This document shows, piece after piece, positions 48,217-57,702 of a stretch of 64,000 nt of DNA (position 1 is its first letter; each line of letters begins with the position of its first letter). The stretch lies in contig NZ_CP023689.1 of the NCBI RefSeq assembly GCF_008704715.1, positions 5,394,001 to 5,458,000 on the forward strand, read 5' to 3'. Below the pieces are notes generated by a model that was given only the letters and a program-made list of their open reading frames with translations, did no database searches and was not told where the DNA came from. A program made the position numbers and the translations under genes. Source of the DNA: Streptomyces chartreusis. GTDB taxonomy: Bacteria > Actinomycetota > Actinomycetes > Streptomycetales > Streptomycetaceae.

Positions 48217-49011
48217 GTGTCCGATCCGACGCCCGTGTTCGACGATCTGCGCGAGGAGAGCGAGGAGCTCGAACGGCTCGTGGCCGATTCGAGCCCCGAG
48301 CAGTGGGCGCTCGCCACACCGGCGCCCGGCTGGACCGTCGCCCACCAGATCGCGCACCTTGCCTGGACGGACCACTCGGCGCTGCTGGCGGTGACCGACG
48401 TGAAGGCGTTCCACGAACTGGTGGAGGAGGCGCTGCAGTCGCCGGGGTCCTTCGTCGACAACGGGGCCGAGGAGGGCGCCGCGCTGCCGCCCGCCGAACT
48501 GCTGACGCGGTGGCGGGAGGGAAGGGCCGCCCTGGACACGGCGTTGCGCGAGGCCCCGCCCGGCACCAAGGTCCCCTGGTACGGCCCACCCATGTCGGCC
48601 GCCTCCATGGGTACGGCCCGGCTCATGGAGACCTGGGCCCACGGTCAGGACATCGCCGACGCACTCGGTGTGGTGCGCACACCCACCGACCGGCTCAGGC
48701 ATGTGGTGTGGATCGGAGTACGCACCCGTGACTTCGCCTTCGGTGTGAACGGGATCCCGACGCCGTTCGAGGAATTCCGCATCGAACTCGTCGCACCCTC
48801 GGGCGAGTTGTGGACGTACGGCCCCGAGGACGCCTCGCAGCGGGTCACCGGCCCCGCGCTCGACTTCTGTCTCCTGGTCACCCAGCGCGCCCACCGCTCC
48901 GATCTCGCGCTGCGCGCCGAAGGCCCGGACGCCGACCGCTGGTTCGACATCGCCCAGGTCTTCGCCGGCCCACCCGGAGAGGGCCGCGCGCCGAAGGGGG
49001 CGACCCGGTGA
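48217..49011 (+). CDS. TIGR03084/mycothiol-dependent-isomerase-like protein
   Basis: 264 residues from GTG 48217, after GAGGGGAGC. DinB/maleylpyruvate-isomerase-like fold with metal-binding helix WTVAHQIAHLAWTD and later LMETWAHGQDIADALG, which together supply the histidines of the metal site. The TIGR03084 group occurs beside acyclic terpene or branched acid catabolic genes. First gene of the operon, coupled to the next by a GTGA overlap (49008-49011). Confidence 0.85.
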   Translation: MSDPTPVFDDLREESEELERLVADSSPEQWALATPAPGWTVAHQIAHLAWTDHSALLAVTDVKAFHELVEEALQSPGSFVDNGAEEGAALPPAELLTRWREGRAALDTALREAPPGTKVPWYGPPMSAASMGTARLMETWAHGQDIADALGVVRTPTDRLRHVVWIGVRTRDFAFGVNGIPTPFEEFRIELVAPSGELWTYGPEDASQRVTGPALDFCLLVTQRAHRSDLALRAEGPDADRWFDIAQVFAGPPGEGRAPKGATR

Positions 49012-50711
49012 CGCGGCAACCCGGCCCGCTGCGCATCGGCAACGCCTCCGGCTTCTACGGTGACCGCTTCGACGCCATGCGCGAGATGCTCACCGGTGGC
49101 GAACTGGACGTCCTCACCGGTGACTACCTCGCCGAGCTCACCATGCTGATCCTCGGCCGCGACCGGCTGAAGGACCCCGGCGCCGGATACGCCCGCACCT
49201 TCCTGCGGCAGCTGGAGGAGTGCCTCGGCCTGGCCCGGGAGCGCGGCGTGCGGATCGTCGCCAACGCGGGCGGCCTAAACCCGGCCGGACTGGCGGACGC
49301 CGTACGGCAGCTGGCCGACCGGCTCGGCCTGCCCGTGCGGGTCGCCCATGTGGAGGGCGACGACCTCACCGCCGCCCACCCCGGCAGCCTCGCCGCGCAC
49401 GCCTACCTCGGCGGCTTCGGGATCGCCGCGTGTCTGCGGGAGGGCGCCGACGTCGTCGTCACCGGCCGGGTGACCGACGCGGCCCTCGTCACCGGACCCG
49501 CCGCCGCCCACTTCGGGTGGGGACCCGGCGACCACGACCGGCTCGCGGGAGCCGTGGTCGCCGGACATGTGCTGGAGTGCGGGGCACAGGCCACCGGCGG
49601 CAACTACGCCTTCTTCCACGAGGCCGCCAGGAGCGGCAGGGATCTGCGCCGCCCCGGCTTCCCGCTCGCCGAGCTGCACGAGGACGGCACCTGCGTCATC
49701 ACCAAGCACCCCGGCACCGGCGGCTTCGTCGACGTCGGCACGGTCACCGCCCAACTGCTGTATGAGACGGCGGGCGCCCGCTACGCCGGGCCGGACGTCA
49801 CCGCCCGCCTGGACACCGTGCGCCTCACGCAGGACGGACCGGACCGCGTCCGTGTCGAGGGCGTGCGGGGCGAGGCTCCGCCGCCGACGCTCAAGGTCGG
49901 CGTCAACCGCCTCGGCGGCTTCCGCAACGAGGTCGCCTTCGTGCTCACCGGCCTCGACATCGAGGCCAAGGCCGACCTTGTGCGCGAGCAGCTGACCGAC
50001 GCGCTCGCCAAGTCGCCGCCCGCCGAGGTCCGCTGGGACCTGGTGCGCACCGACCGGCCCGACGCCCCCAGCGAGGAGACGGCGAGCGCGCTGCTGCGGC
50101 TCGTCGTGCGCGACCCGTCCCAGGAAGCCGTCGGCCGGGCCCTGAGCGGCGCCGCGATCGAGCTGGCGCTCGCCAGCTACCCCGGTTTCCATGTGCTGGC
50201 CCCACCTGGAAAGGGCTCGCCCTATGGGGTCTTCGAGGATGTGTACGTCCCCCAAGGTGGCGTCGACCATGTGGCCGTCCTCCATGACGGACGCCGGATC
50301 CCTGTGCCGCCGGCCCACGACACCGTCGTACTCGACGAAGTGCCCGAGCCGCCGTTGCCGCAGCCGCTGTCGCACGGGCACACCGCGCGGGCTCCGCTCG
50401 GGCTCGTCGCGGGTGCCCGCAGCGGGGACAAGGGCGGGAACGCCAACGTCGGCGTCTGGGTGCGTTCGGACGACGCCTGGCGGTGGCTGGCCCATGAGCT
50501 GACGGTCGACCGGTTCCGGCAACTGATCCCCGAGAGCGGCCGGCTGAAGGTCACCCGGCACCCGCTGCCCCACCTCCGCGCCCTCAACTTCGTCGTCGAA
50601 GGAATCCTCGGCGAGGGCGTCGCCGCCCAGCACCGCTTCGACCCGCAGGCCAAGGCCCTCGGCGAATGGCTGCGCTCCCGCCACCTGGACATCCCGGAGA
50701 TCCTGCTGTGA
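49008..50711 (+). CDS. AtuA-like (DUF1446) protein
   Basis: 567 residues from GTG 49008. The first 360 residues are the DUF1446/AtuA domain: IGNASGFYGDRFDAMREML, LTGDYLAELTMLILGRDR, VRIVANAGGLNPAGLADAV, VVVTGRVTDAALVTGPAAAH, GAQATGGNY. The last 110 include LGLVAGARSGDKGGNANVGV, the second AtuA domain. In Pseudomonas AtuA is required for citronellol catabolism by an unknown reaction. Translationally coupled on both sides. Confidence 0.88.
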   Translation: MTRQPGPLRIGNASGFYGDRFDAMREMLTGGELDVLTGDYLAELTMLILGRDRLKDPGAGYARTFLRQLEECLGLARERGVRIVANAGGLNPAGLADAVRQLADRLGLPVRVAHVEGDDLTAAHPGSLAAHAYLGGFGIAACLREGADVVVTGRVTDAALVTGPAAAHFGWGPGDHDRLAGAVVAGHVLECGAQATGGNYAFFHEAARSGRDLRRPGFPLAELHEDGTCVITKHPGTGGFVDVGTVTAQLLYETAGARYAGPDVTARLDTVRLTQDGPDRVRVEGVRGEAPPPTLKVGVNRLGGFRNEVAFVLTGLDIEAKADLVREQLTDALAKSPPAEVRWDLVRTDRPDAPSEETASALLRLVVRDPSQEAVGRALSGAAIELALASYPGFHVLAPPGKGSPYGVFEDVYVPQGGVDHVAVLHDGRRIPVPPAHDTVVLDEVPEPPLPQPLSHGHTARAPLGLVAGARSGDKGGNANVGVWVRSDDAWRWLAHELTVDRFRQLIPESGRLKVTRHPLPHLRALNFVVEGILGEGVAAQHRFDPQAKALGEWLRSRHLDIPEILL

Positions 50712-52306
50712 CCGTGCTGCCGTCCACACTGGACACCACCGGCTCCGACTACCGGGCCAACCGCGAGACGATGCTCGCCAAGCTCGCCGAACTCGACACC
50801 GAGCACGCCAAGGCCCTCGCCGGCGGCGGCCCCAAGTACGTCGAACGGCACCGTAAACGCGGCAAGCTGCTCGCCCGTGAGCGCATCGAGCTGCTCTTCG
50901 ACCCCGATACCCCGTTCCTGGAGCTGTCGCCGCTGGCGGCCTGGGGCAGCGACTACGCCGTCGGCGCGTCCCTCGTCACCGGCATCGGGACCGTCGCGGG
51001 CGTGGAGTGCCTGATCACCGCCAACGACCCGACCGTGCGTGGCGGGGCGAGCAACCCCTGGTCGCTGAAGAAGGCCCTGCGCGCCAACGACATCGCGCTC
51101 GCCAACCGGCTGCCGGTCGTCAACCTCGTGGAGTCCGGCGGCGCCGACCTGCCGTCGCAGAAGGAGATCTTCATCCCCGGCGGCGCGATCTTCCGGGACC
51201 TGACCCGGCTGTCGGCGGCCGGGATCCCCACCGTCGCGGTCGTCTTCGGCAACTCGACGGCCGGCGGCGCGTACGTCCCCGGCATGTCCGACCACGTGAT
51301 CATGGTCAAGGAGCGCGCCAAGGTGTTCCTCGGCGGCCCGCCCCTGGTGAAGATGGCGACCGGCGAGGAGAGCGACGACGAGTCCCTCGGCGGTGCGGAG
51401 ATGCACGCACGCGTGTCGGGTCTCGCGGACTACTTCGCCGTCGACGAACCGGACGCCCTGCGCCAGGCGCGGCGCGTCGTCGCCCGCCTCAACCACCGCA
51501 AGGCGTACGGCGATCCGGGCCCGGCCGAGCCGCCCAAGTACGACACCGACGAGCTGCTCGGGATCGTGCCGGGCGACCTGCGCACCCCCTTCGACCCGCG
51601 CGAGGTCGTCGCCCGGATCGTCGACGCCTCCGACTTCGACGAGTTCAAGCCGATGTACGGCACCAGCCTGACCACCGGCTGGGCCTCCCTGCACGGCTAT
51701 CCGGTCGGCGTGCTCGCCAACGCCCAGGGAGTCCTGTTCAGCGAGGAGTCCCAGAAGGCCGCCCAGTTCATCCAGCTCGCCAACCAGCGCGACATCCCGC
51801 TGCTGTTCCTGCACAACACGACCGGCTACATGGTGGGCAGCCAGTACGAGCAGGGCGGCATCATCAAGCACGGCGCGATGATGATCAACGCGGTCAGCAA
51901 CAGCCGCGTGCCGCACCTCTCGGTCCTCATGGGCGCGTCCTACGGCGCCGGCCACTACGGCATGTGCGGCCGCGCCTACGACCCCCGCTTCCTGTTCGCG
52001 TGGCCCAGCGCCAAGTCGGCCGTCATGGGCCCGCAGCAGCTCGCCGGCGTCCTGTCGATCGTCGCCCGCCAGTCGGCCGCCGCGAAGGGGCTGCCGTACG
52101 ACGAAGAGGGCGACGCGGCGCTGCGGGCCATGGTGGAGCAGCAGATCGAGTCCGAGTCCCTGCCGATGTTCCTGTCCGGGCGGCTGTACGACGACGGGGT
52201 CATCGACCCGCGCGACACCCGCACGGTCCTCGGCATGTGTCTGTCCGCCATCCACACCGCGTCCTACGAGGGCGCGCGCGGTGGCTTCGGCGTCTTCCGG
52301 ATGTGA
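50708..52306 (+). CDS. Acyl-CoA carboxylase beta subunit (carboxyltransferase)
   Basis: 532 residues from GTG 50708, overlapping the AtuA stop by 4 bases. Carboxyltransferase features: KLLARERIELLFDPDTPFLE, NDPTVRGGASNPWSLKKALR, VFGNSTAGGAYVPGMSDHVI and MGASYGAGHYGMCGRAYDPR carrying the oxyanion-hole glycines. Most like methylcrotonyl- or geranyl-CoA carboxylase beta chains. Works with the alpha subunit encoded next. Confidence 0.92.
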   Translation: MTVLPSTLDTTGSDYRANRETMLAKLAELDTEHAKALAGGGPKYVERHRKRGKLLARERIELLFDPDTPFLELSPLAAWGSDYAVGASLVTGIGTVAGVECLITANDPTVRGGASNPWSLKKALRANDIALANRLPVVNLVESGGADLPSQKEIFIPGGAIFRDLTRLSAAGIPTVAVVFGNSTAGGAYVPGMSDHVIMVKERAKVFLGGPPLVKMATGEESDDESLGGAEMHARVSGLADYFAVDEPDALRQARRVVARLNHRKAYGDPGPAEPPKYDTDELLGIVPGDLRTPFDPREVVARIVDASDFDEFKPMYGTSLTTGWASLHGYPVGVLANAQGVLFSEESQKAAQFIQLANQRDIPLLFLHNTTGYMVGSQYEQGGIIKHGAMMINAVSNSRVPHLSVLMGASYGAGHYGMCGRAYDPRFLFAWPSAKSAVMGPQQLAGVLSIVARQSAAAKGLPYDEEGDAALRAMVEQQIESESLPMFLSGRLYDDGVIDPRDTRTVLGMCLSAIHTASYEGARGGFGVFRM

Positions 52307-52316
52307 GGGATCACCA

Positions 52317-54161
52317 GTGATCACTTCTGTACTCGTGGCCAACCGGGGCGAGATCGCCTGCCGGGTCTTCCGCACCTGCCGTGAGTTGGGAATCCGGACG
52401 GTCGCCGTGCACTCGGACGCCGACGCGAACGCCCTCCACACACGCGTGGCCGACACCGCGGTACGGCTGCCGGGCGCGGCGCCCTCCGACACGTACCTGC
52501 GCGGCGACCTGATCGTGAAGGCGGCGCTGGCTGCCGGCGCGGACGCCGTGCACCCCGGCTACGGCTTCCTCTCCGAGAACCCCGGCTTCGCCCGCGCGGT
52601 CCTCGACGCCGGACTCACCTGGATCGGGCCGGCCCCGGAGGCGATCGAGGCGATGGCGTCCAAGACGCGCGCCAAGGAGCTGATGGGCGTCGAGCCGCTG
52701 CGCGAGGTCACCGAGGCCGACCTGCCGGTCCTGGTGAAGGCGGCCGCGGGCGGCGGCGGCCGCGGCATGCGGGTCGTAAGGCGACTCGCGGACCTGGACG
52801 CCGAACTGGAGGCCGCGCGCGCCGAGGCCCACAGCGCCTTCGGCGACGGCGAGGTCTTCGTCGAGCCCTACCTGGAGGACGGCCGGCACGTCGAGGTGCA
52901 GATCCTCGCCGACACCCACGGCACGGTCTGGGCCCTCGGCACCCGCGACTGCTCCCTCCAGCGACGCCACCAGAAGGTGATCGAGGAGGCTCCGGCACCC
53001 GGCCTGACCCCCGAACTCACCGATTCCCTGTACGAGATGGCCGTACGCGCCGCGCGGGCCGTCGGCTACGTCGGCGCCGGCACCGTCGAGTTCCTCGTCG
53101 CCGGCGACACCGCGCACTTCCTGGAGATGAACACCCGCCTCCAGGTCGAACACCCCGTCACCGAGGCCGTGTACGGCGTCGACCTGGTCGCCCTCCAGCT
53201 CCGTGTCGCCGAAGGGCTCGCCCTCGACGACGAACCGCCACACGCGCGTGGCCACGCCGTCGAGGCCCGCCTGTACGCCGAGGACCCGGCCCACGACTGG
53301 GCCCCGCAGACCGGCACCCTGCACCGCCTCGCGGTCCCCGACGGCATCCGCCTCGACACCGGCTTCACCGACGGCGACGAGATCGGCGTCCACTACGACC
53401 CGATGCTCGCCAAGGCCGTCGCCCACGCCCCCACCCGCGCGGAGGCGATCCGCGCCCTCGCCGGGGCCCTGGAGCGCGCCGCCGTCCACGGCCCGCCCAC
53501 CAACCGCGACCTCCTCGTCCGCTCCCTGCGGCACAAGGAGTTCACGACCGCCCGCATGGACACCGGCTTCTACGAACGCCACCTCACCGAACTCACCGAG
53601 CCGGCCCCCGCCCTGCACGCCGCCCTCGCCGCGGCCCTCGCCGACACCCACGCACGCTCCCGCTTCGGCGGCTTCCGCAACGTCCCCTCCCAGCCCCAGA
53701 CCAAGCGCTACGCGGTGGCCGGCGAGGTGATCGAGGTCCACTACCGCCACACCCGCGCGGGCCTGGAGGCCGACGGAGTGCGCGTCGTGCACGCCGACGC
53801 GTCCCTGGTCGTACTCGAAGTGGACGGCGTACGGCGGAACTTCGAGGTCGCCCGCTACGGCGACGAGATCCACGTCAACACCACCCGCCTGACCGCGCTG
53901 CCCCGCTTCCCCGACCCCACGGCCCAGCACGCGCCGGGCTCCCTTCTGGCCCCCATGCCGGGAACGGTCGTCCGCGTCGCCGACGGCCTGACCGAGGGGG
54001 CGACGGTGGAGGCCGGCCAGCCCCTGCTGTGGTTGGAGGCGATGAAGATGGAACACAAGATCACAGCCCCGGCCGCGGGCACGCTGACGGCTCTGCGCGC
54101 CACCACAGGACAACAGGTGACGGTCGGCGTCCTGTTGGCGGTAGTACAGCCAACCGCTTAG
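52317..54161 (+). CDS. Acyl-CoA carboxylase alpha subunit (biotin carboxylase plus BCCP)
   Basis: 614 residues from GTG 52317. Biotin carboxylase domain: VLVANRGEIACRVFRTCREL, VKAAAGGGGRGMRVV (ATP lid), GHAVEARLYAED, and EMNTRLQVEHPVTEAVYGVD. The C-terminal biotinyl domain has LWLEAMKMEH with Lys577 as the biotinylation site. Between AMASKTRAKELMG and DLPVLVKAA there are only 13 residues, about 10 fewer than I expect, so the A-B domain junction is shortened; all catalytic motifs remain. Stop codon lies inside the dispersed repeat. Confidence 0.92.
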   Translation: MITSVLVANRGEIACRVFRTCRELGIRTVAVHSDADANALHTRVADTAVRLPGAAPSDTYLRGDLIVKAALAAGADAVHPGYGFLSENPGFARAVLDAGLTWIGPAPEAIEAMASKTRAKELMGVEPLREVTEADLPVLVKAAAGGGGRGMRVVRRLADLDAELEAARAEAHSAFGDGEVFVEPYLEDGRHVEVQILADTHGTVWALGTRDCSLQRRHQKVIEEAPAPGLTPELTDSLYEMAVRAARAVGYVGAGTVEFLVAGDTAHFLEMNTRLQVEHPVTEAVYGVDLVALQLRVAEGLALDDEPPHARGHAVEARLYAEDPAHDWAPQTGTLHRLAVPDGIRLDTGFTDGDEIGVHYDPMLAKAVAHAPTRAEAIRALAGALERAAVHGPPTNRDLLVRSLRHKEFTTARMDTGFYERHLTELTEPAPALHAALAAALADTHARSRFGGFRNVPSQPQTKRYAVAGEVIEVHYRHTRAGLEADGVRVVHADASLVVLEVDGVRRNFEVARYGDEIHVNTTRLTALPRFPDPTAQHAPGSLLAPMPGTVVRVADGLTEGATVEAGQPLLWLEAMKMEHKITAPAAGTLTALRATTGQQVTVGVLLAVVQPTA

Positions 54162-54190
54162 GGGCGCGGGGAACTGCGCGAGCAACCACA
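54161..54190 (+). repeat. Dispersed Streptomyces intergenic repeat, copy 3
   Basis: GGGGCGCGGGGAACTGCGCG then AGCAACCACA; the first G is the last base of the upstream TAG stop. Interrupts the operon between carboxylase and acyl-CoA dehydrogenase genes, 26 bases before the next start codon. Confidence 0.8.
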
Positions 54191-54216
54191 CACAACCCGC
54201 ACCCGGGAGGAGTCCC

Positions 54217-55356
54217 ATGCCCACCACTCTCGAAACCGATGAACACAAGGCACTACGAGCCGCGGTCGCCGCCCTCGGCAAGCGCCACGGCCGCGAATAC
54301 GACCGTGAAGCCCTCTGGTCCGAAGCAGCCAAACTCGGCTACCTCGGCGTCAACCTCCCCGAGGAGTACGGAGGCGGAGGCGGCGGCATAGCCGAACTCT
54401 CCATCGTCCTCGAAGAACTCGGCGCCGCGGGCTGCCCCCTGCTGATGATGGTCGTGTCCCCGGCGATCTGCGGCACGGTCATCGCCCGCTTCGGCACCGA
54501 GGCACAGAAACGCGAGTGGCTCTCCGGCCTCGCCGACGGCACCCGCACCATGGCCTTCGGCATCACCGAACCCGACGCCGGCTCCAACAGCCACCGCATC
54601 ACCACCACGGCCCGCCGCGACCCGGACACCGGGGGCTGGCTCCTGACCGGCCGTAAGGTGTTCATCTCCGGCGTCGACATCGCCGACGCCACCCTCATCG
54701 TCGGCCGCACGGAGGACGCCCGCACCGGCAACCTCAAGCCCTGCCTGTTCATGGTCCCGCGCGACGCCGAAGGCTTCACACGCCGCCGGATCGACATGGA
54801 ACTCAGCGCCGCCGAGAAGCAGTTCGAGCTGACCCTCGACGACGTACGGCTCCCCGCCGACGCCCTCGTCGGCGACGAGGACGCAGGGCTCCTCCAGCTC
54901 TTCGCCGGCCTCAACCCCGAACGCATCATGACGGCCGCGTTCGCGATCGGCATGGGCCGCTACGCCCTCGCCCGCGCCATCGAGTACGCCCGCGACCGCA
55001 CCGTCTGGAAGGCCCCCATCGGCGCCCATCAGGCCATCGCGCACCCCCTGGCGCAGGCCCACATCGACCTGGAACTGGCCCGCCTGATGATGCAGAAAGC
55101 GGCCCACCTCTACGACGTCGGCGACGACGTCGGCGCGGGCGAGGCCGCCAACATGGCCAAGTACGCGGCCGGGGAGGCCTGCGTGAAGGCCGTCGACCAG
55201 GCCGTGCACACCCTCGGCGGGAACGGCCTCACGCGCGAATTCGGGCTCGCCTCGTTGATAACCGCGGCACGCGTCTCTCGTATTGCTCCGGTGAGCCGGG
55301 AGATGATTCTCAACTACGTCTCCCACCAGACCCTGGGCCTGCCCAAGTCGTACTGA
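54217..55356 (+). CDS. Acyl-CoA dehydrogenase
   Basis: 379 residues from ATG 54217 after CGGGAGGAG. FAD/acyl-CoA signatures: LGYLGVNLPEEYGGGGGGIA, MAFGITEPDAGSNSHRITTT, YARDRTVWKAPIGAHQAIAH, and VHTLGGNGLTREFGL near the end. Introduces an alpha-beta double bond in an acyl-CoA, passing electrons to ETF. Position between carboxylase and CoA ligase genes fits isovaleryl-, citronellyl- or arylpropionyl-CoA substrates; which one cannot be told. Confidence 0.93.
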   Translation: MPTTLETDEHKALRAAVAALGKRHGREYDREALWSEAAKLGYLGVNLPEEYGGGGGGIAELSIVLEELGAAGCPLLMMVVSPAICGTVIARFGTEAQKREWLSGLADGTRTMAFGITEPDAGSNSHRITTTARRDPDTGGWLLTGRKVFISGVDIADATLIVGRTEDARTGNLKPCLFMVPRDAEGFTRRRIDMELSAAEKQFELTLDDVRLPADALVGDEDAGLLQLFAGLNPERIMTAAFAIGMGRYALARAIEYARDRTVWKAPIGAHQAIAHPLAQAHIDLELARLMMQKAAHLYDVGDDVGAGEAANMAKYAAGEACVKAVDQAVHTLGGNGLTREFGLASLITAARVSRIAPVSREMILNYVSHQTLGLPKSY

Positions 55357-55393
55357 CCGGCGCCCGTCCGGCACCGTGTCGCGAGGAGGAACC

Positions 55394-56971
55394 GTGTTCC
55401 GCAGCGAGTACGCAGACGTCCCGGCCGTAGAACTGCCCATTCACGAGGCCGTACTGGGCCGGGCCGCCGAGTTCGGGGACACACCCGCGCTCATCGACGG
55501 CACGGACGGCACCACCCTCACCTACGAACAGCTCGACCGCTTCCACCGGCGCATAGCCGCCGGCCTCGCCGAGGCGGGCGTGCGCAAGGGCGACATCCTC
55601 GCCCTGCACAGCCCCAACACGGTCGCCTTCCCCACCGCGTTCTACGCCGCCACGCGCGCGGGTGCCTCCGTCACCACCGTGCACCCGCTCGCCACGCCCG
55701 AGGAGTTCGCCAAGCAGCTGAAGGACTCGGCGGCCCGCTGGATCGTCACCGTCTCACCGCTGCTGGAGAGCGCACGCCGGGCCGCCGAACTCGCGGGCGG
55801 CGTCCAGGAGATCTTCGTGTGCGACAGCGCGCCCGGACACCGCTCGCTCATCGACATGCTGGCCTCCGCCGCCCCCGAGCCACAGGTCGACATCGACCCC
55901 GTCGCGGACGTCGCGGCTCTGCCGTACTCCTCCGGCACCACCGGCGTCCCCAAGGGCGTGATGCTCACCCACCGCCAGATCGCCACCAACCTCGCCCAGC
56001 TCGAACCGGCGATCCCGGCAGGACCCGGCGACCGCATCCTCGCCGTACTGCCCTTCTTCCACATCTACGGCCTCACCGCCCTGATGAACGCGCCCCTCAA
56101 GGTCGGCGCCACCGTCGTCGTCCTGCCCCGCTTCGACCTGGAGACCTTCCTCGCGGCCATCCAGAACCACCGCATCACCGGCCTGTACGTGGCCCCGCCG
56201 ATCGTCCTGGCCCTCGCCAAGCACCCGCTGGTCGCGCAGTACGACCTGTCGTCGCTGAAGTACATCGTCAGCGCCGCGGCGCCCCTGGACGCCAAACTCG
56301 CCGCCGCCTGCTCGCAGCGCCTCGGCCTGCCACCGGTCGGCCAGGCCTACGGCATGACGGAACTGTCCCCCGGCACCCACGTCGTCCCGCTCGCCGCGAT
56401 GCAGGACGCGCCCGCCGGGACCGTCGGCCGGCTCATCGCCGGCACCGAGATGCGCATCGTCTCCCTCGACGACCCCGACAAGGACCTCGGCACCGGCGAG
56501 TCCGGCGAGATCCTCATCCGCGGCCCCCAGGTCATGAAGGGCTACCTCGGCCGCCCCGACGCCACCGCCGCGATGATCGACCCCGACGGCTGGCTGCACA
56601 CCGGCGACGTCGGCCATGTCGACGCCGACGGCTGGCTGTTCGTCGTGGACCGCGTGAAGGAGCTCATCAAGTACAAGGGCTTCCAGGTCGCGCCCGCCGA
56701 ACTGGAGGCACTCCTGCTCACCCACCCCGGCATCGCGGACGCGGCTGTGGTCGGCGTCTACAACGACGACGGAAACGAGGTGCCGCACGCCTATGTGGTC
56801 CGCCAACCCTCCGCGACCGACCTCAACGAGGGCGAGGTCATGATGTACGTCGCCGAACGCGTCGCCCCCTACAAGCGGGTCCGCCTGGTCACCTTCATCG
56901 ACGGCGTACCGCGCGCCGCCTCCGGCAAGATCCTGCGCCGCGAACTGCGCGCGCCGAAGGAGAGCACATGA
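55394..56971 (+). CDS. Acyl/cinnamate-CoA ligase (4CL family)
   Basis: 525 residues from GTG 55394, eight bases after GAGGAGG. AMP-binding box PYSSGTTGVPKGVML, A4-A5 GQAYGMTELSPGTH, A8 LHTGDVGHVDADGW and the catalytic Lys in RAASGKILRRELR. Close in order and wording to the S. coelicolor cinnamate/4-coumarate:CoA ligase SCO4383, as I recall it, so aromatic acids are likely substrates. An ATGA overlap couples it to the enoyl-CoA hydratase gene. Confidence 0.93.
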   Translation: MFRSEYADVPAVELPIHEAVLGRAAEFGDTPALIDGTDGTTLTYEQLDRFHRRIAAGLAEAGVRKGDILALHSPNTVAFPTAFYAATRAGASVTTVHPLATPEEFAKQLKDSAARWIVTVSPLLESARRAAELAGGVQEIFVCDSAPGHRSLIDMLASAAPEPQVDIDPVADVAALPYSSGTTGVPKGVMLTHRQIATNLAQLEPAIPAGPGDRILAVLPFFHIYGLTALMNAPLKVGATVVVLPRFDLETFLAAIQNHRITGLYVAPPIVLALAKHPLVAQYDLSSLKYIVSAAAPLDAKLAAACSQRLGLPPVGQAYGMTELSPGTHVVPLAAMQDAPAGTVGRLIAGTEMRIVSLDDPDKDLGTGESGEILIRGPQVMKGYLGRPDATAAMIDPDGWLHTGDVGHVDADGWLFVVDRVKELIKYKGFQVAPAELEALLLTHPGIADAAVVGVYNDDGNEVPHAYVVRQPSATDLNEGEVMMYVAERVAPYKRVRLVTFIDGVPRAASGKILRRELRAPKEST

Positions 56972-57702
56972 CGCTGATCGGCCGCACCCGCACGCGCGGC
57001 GTTCAGACCCTGAGCCTCGACTCCCCGGCCACCCGCAACGCGCTGTCCGCGGCGCTGGTGGGCGAGCTGGCCGACGCGCTGACGGACTGCGCCAAGGACG
57101 CCGACGTACGCGCCGTCGTCCTCACCCACACCGGCAACACCTTCTGCGCCGGCGCCGACCTGCGCGACCCTCCGGATCCGGAAGCGCTGGTCGGACTGCT
57201 CCGGCAGATCGTCGAGCTGGGCAAACCGGTCGTCGCCCGCGTCACCGGCCACGTCCGCGCGGGCGGCCTCGGCCTGCTCACGGCCTGCGACATCGCCGCC
57301 GCCTCCCGCGAGGCCACCTTCGCCTTCACCGAGGTCCGCATCGGGGTGGCCCCCGCCGTGATCTCCCTGCCGGTCCTGCCACGCGTGGACCCGCGCGCCG
57401 TCGCCCGCTACTACCTCACCGGCGAACGCCTCGACGCGCCCGAGGCCACCCGGATCGGCCTGCTCACGGCGCAGGGCGACGACGTCGACGCCGTACTGGA
57501 ACCCGTCCTGGACGGCCTGCGCAGGGCCGCACCCCAGGCCCTGGCCGAGACGAAGGCGCTGCTCACGGCTAAGGTGCTGGAAACCTTCGACCGGGACGCG
57601 GCGGACCTGACCGCACTCTCGGCCCGGCTGTTCTCCTCCGCCGACGCACGCGAGGGGATGACGGCCTTCCTCGAACGACGGGATCCGCAATGGGTGGTGT
57701 GA
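56968..57702 (+). CDS. Enoyl-CoA hydratase/isomerase
   Basis: 244 residues from ATG 56968. Crotonase fold: TRNALSAALVGELADAL, THTGNTFCAGADLRDP (oxyanion hole), VAGHVRAGGLGLLTACDIAA-like segment TGHVRAGGLGLLTACDIA, and FTEVRIGVAPAVISLPVL. The usual second glutamate position reads as Val-Ala-Pro-Ala, so an isomerase or hydratase with one Glu is likely. Overlaps the TetR gene by 13 bases. Confidence 0.9.
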   Translation: MTLIGRTRTRGVQTLSLDSPATRNALSAALVGELADALTDCAKDADVRAVVLTHTGNTFCAGADLRDPPDPEALVGLLRQIVELGKPVVARVTGHVRAGGLGLLTACDIAAASREATFAFTEVRIGVAPAVISLPVLPRVDPRAVARYYLTGERLDAPEATRIGLLTAQGDDVDAVLEPVLDGLRRAAPQALAETKALLTAKVLETFDRDAADLTALSARLFSSADAREGMTAFLERRDPQWVV

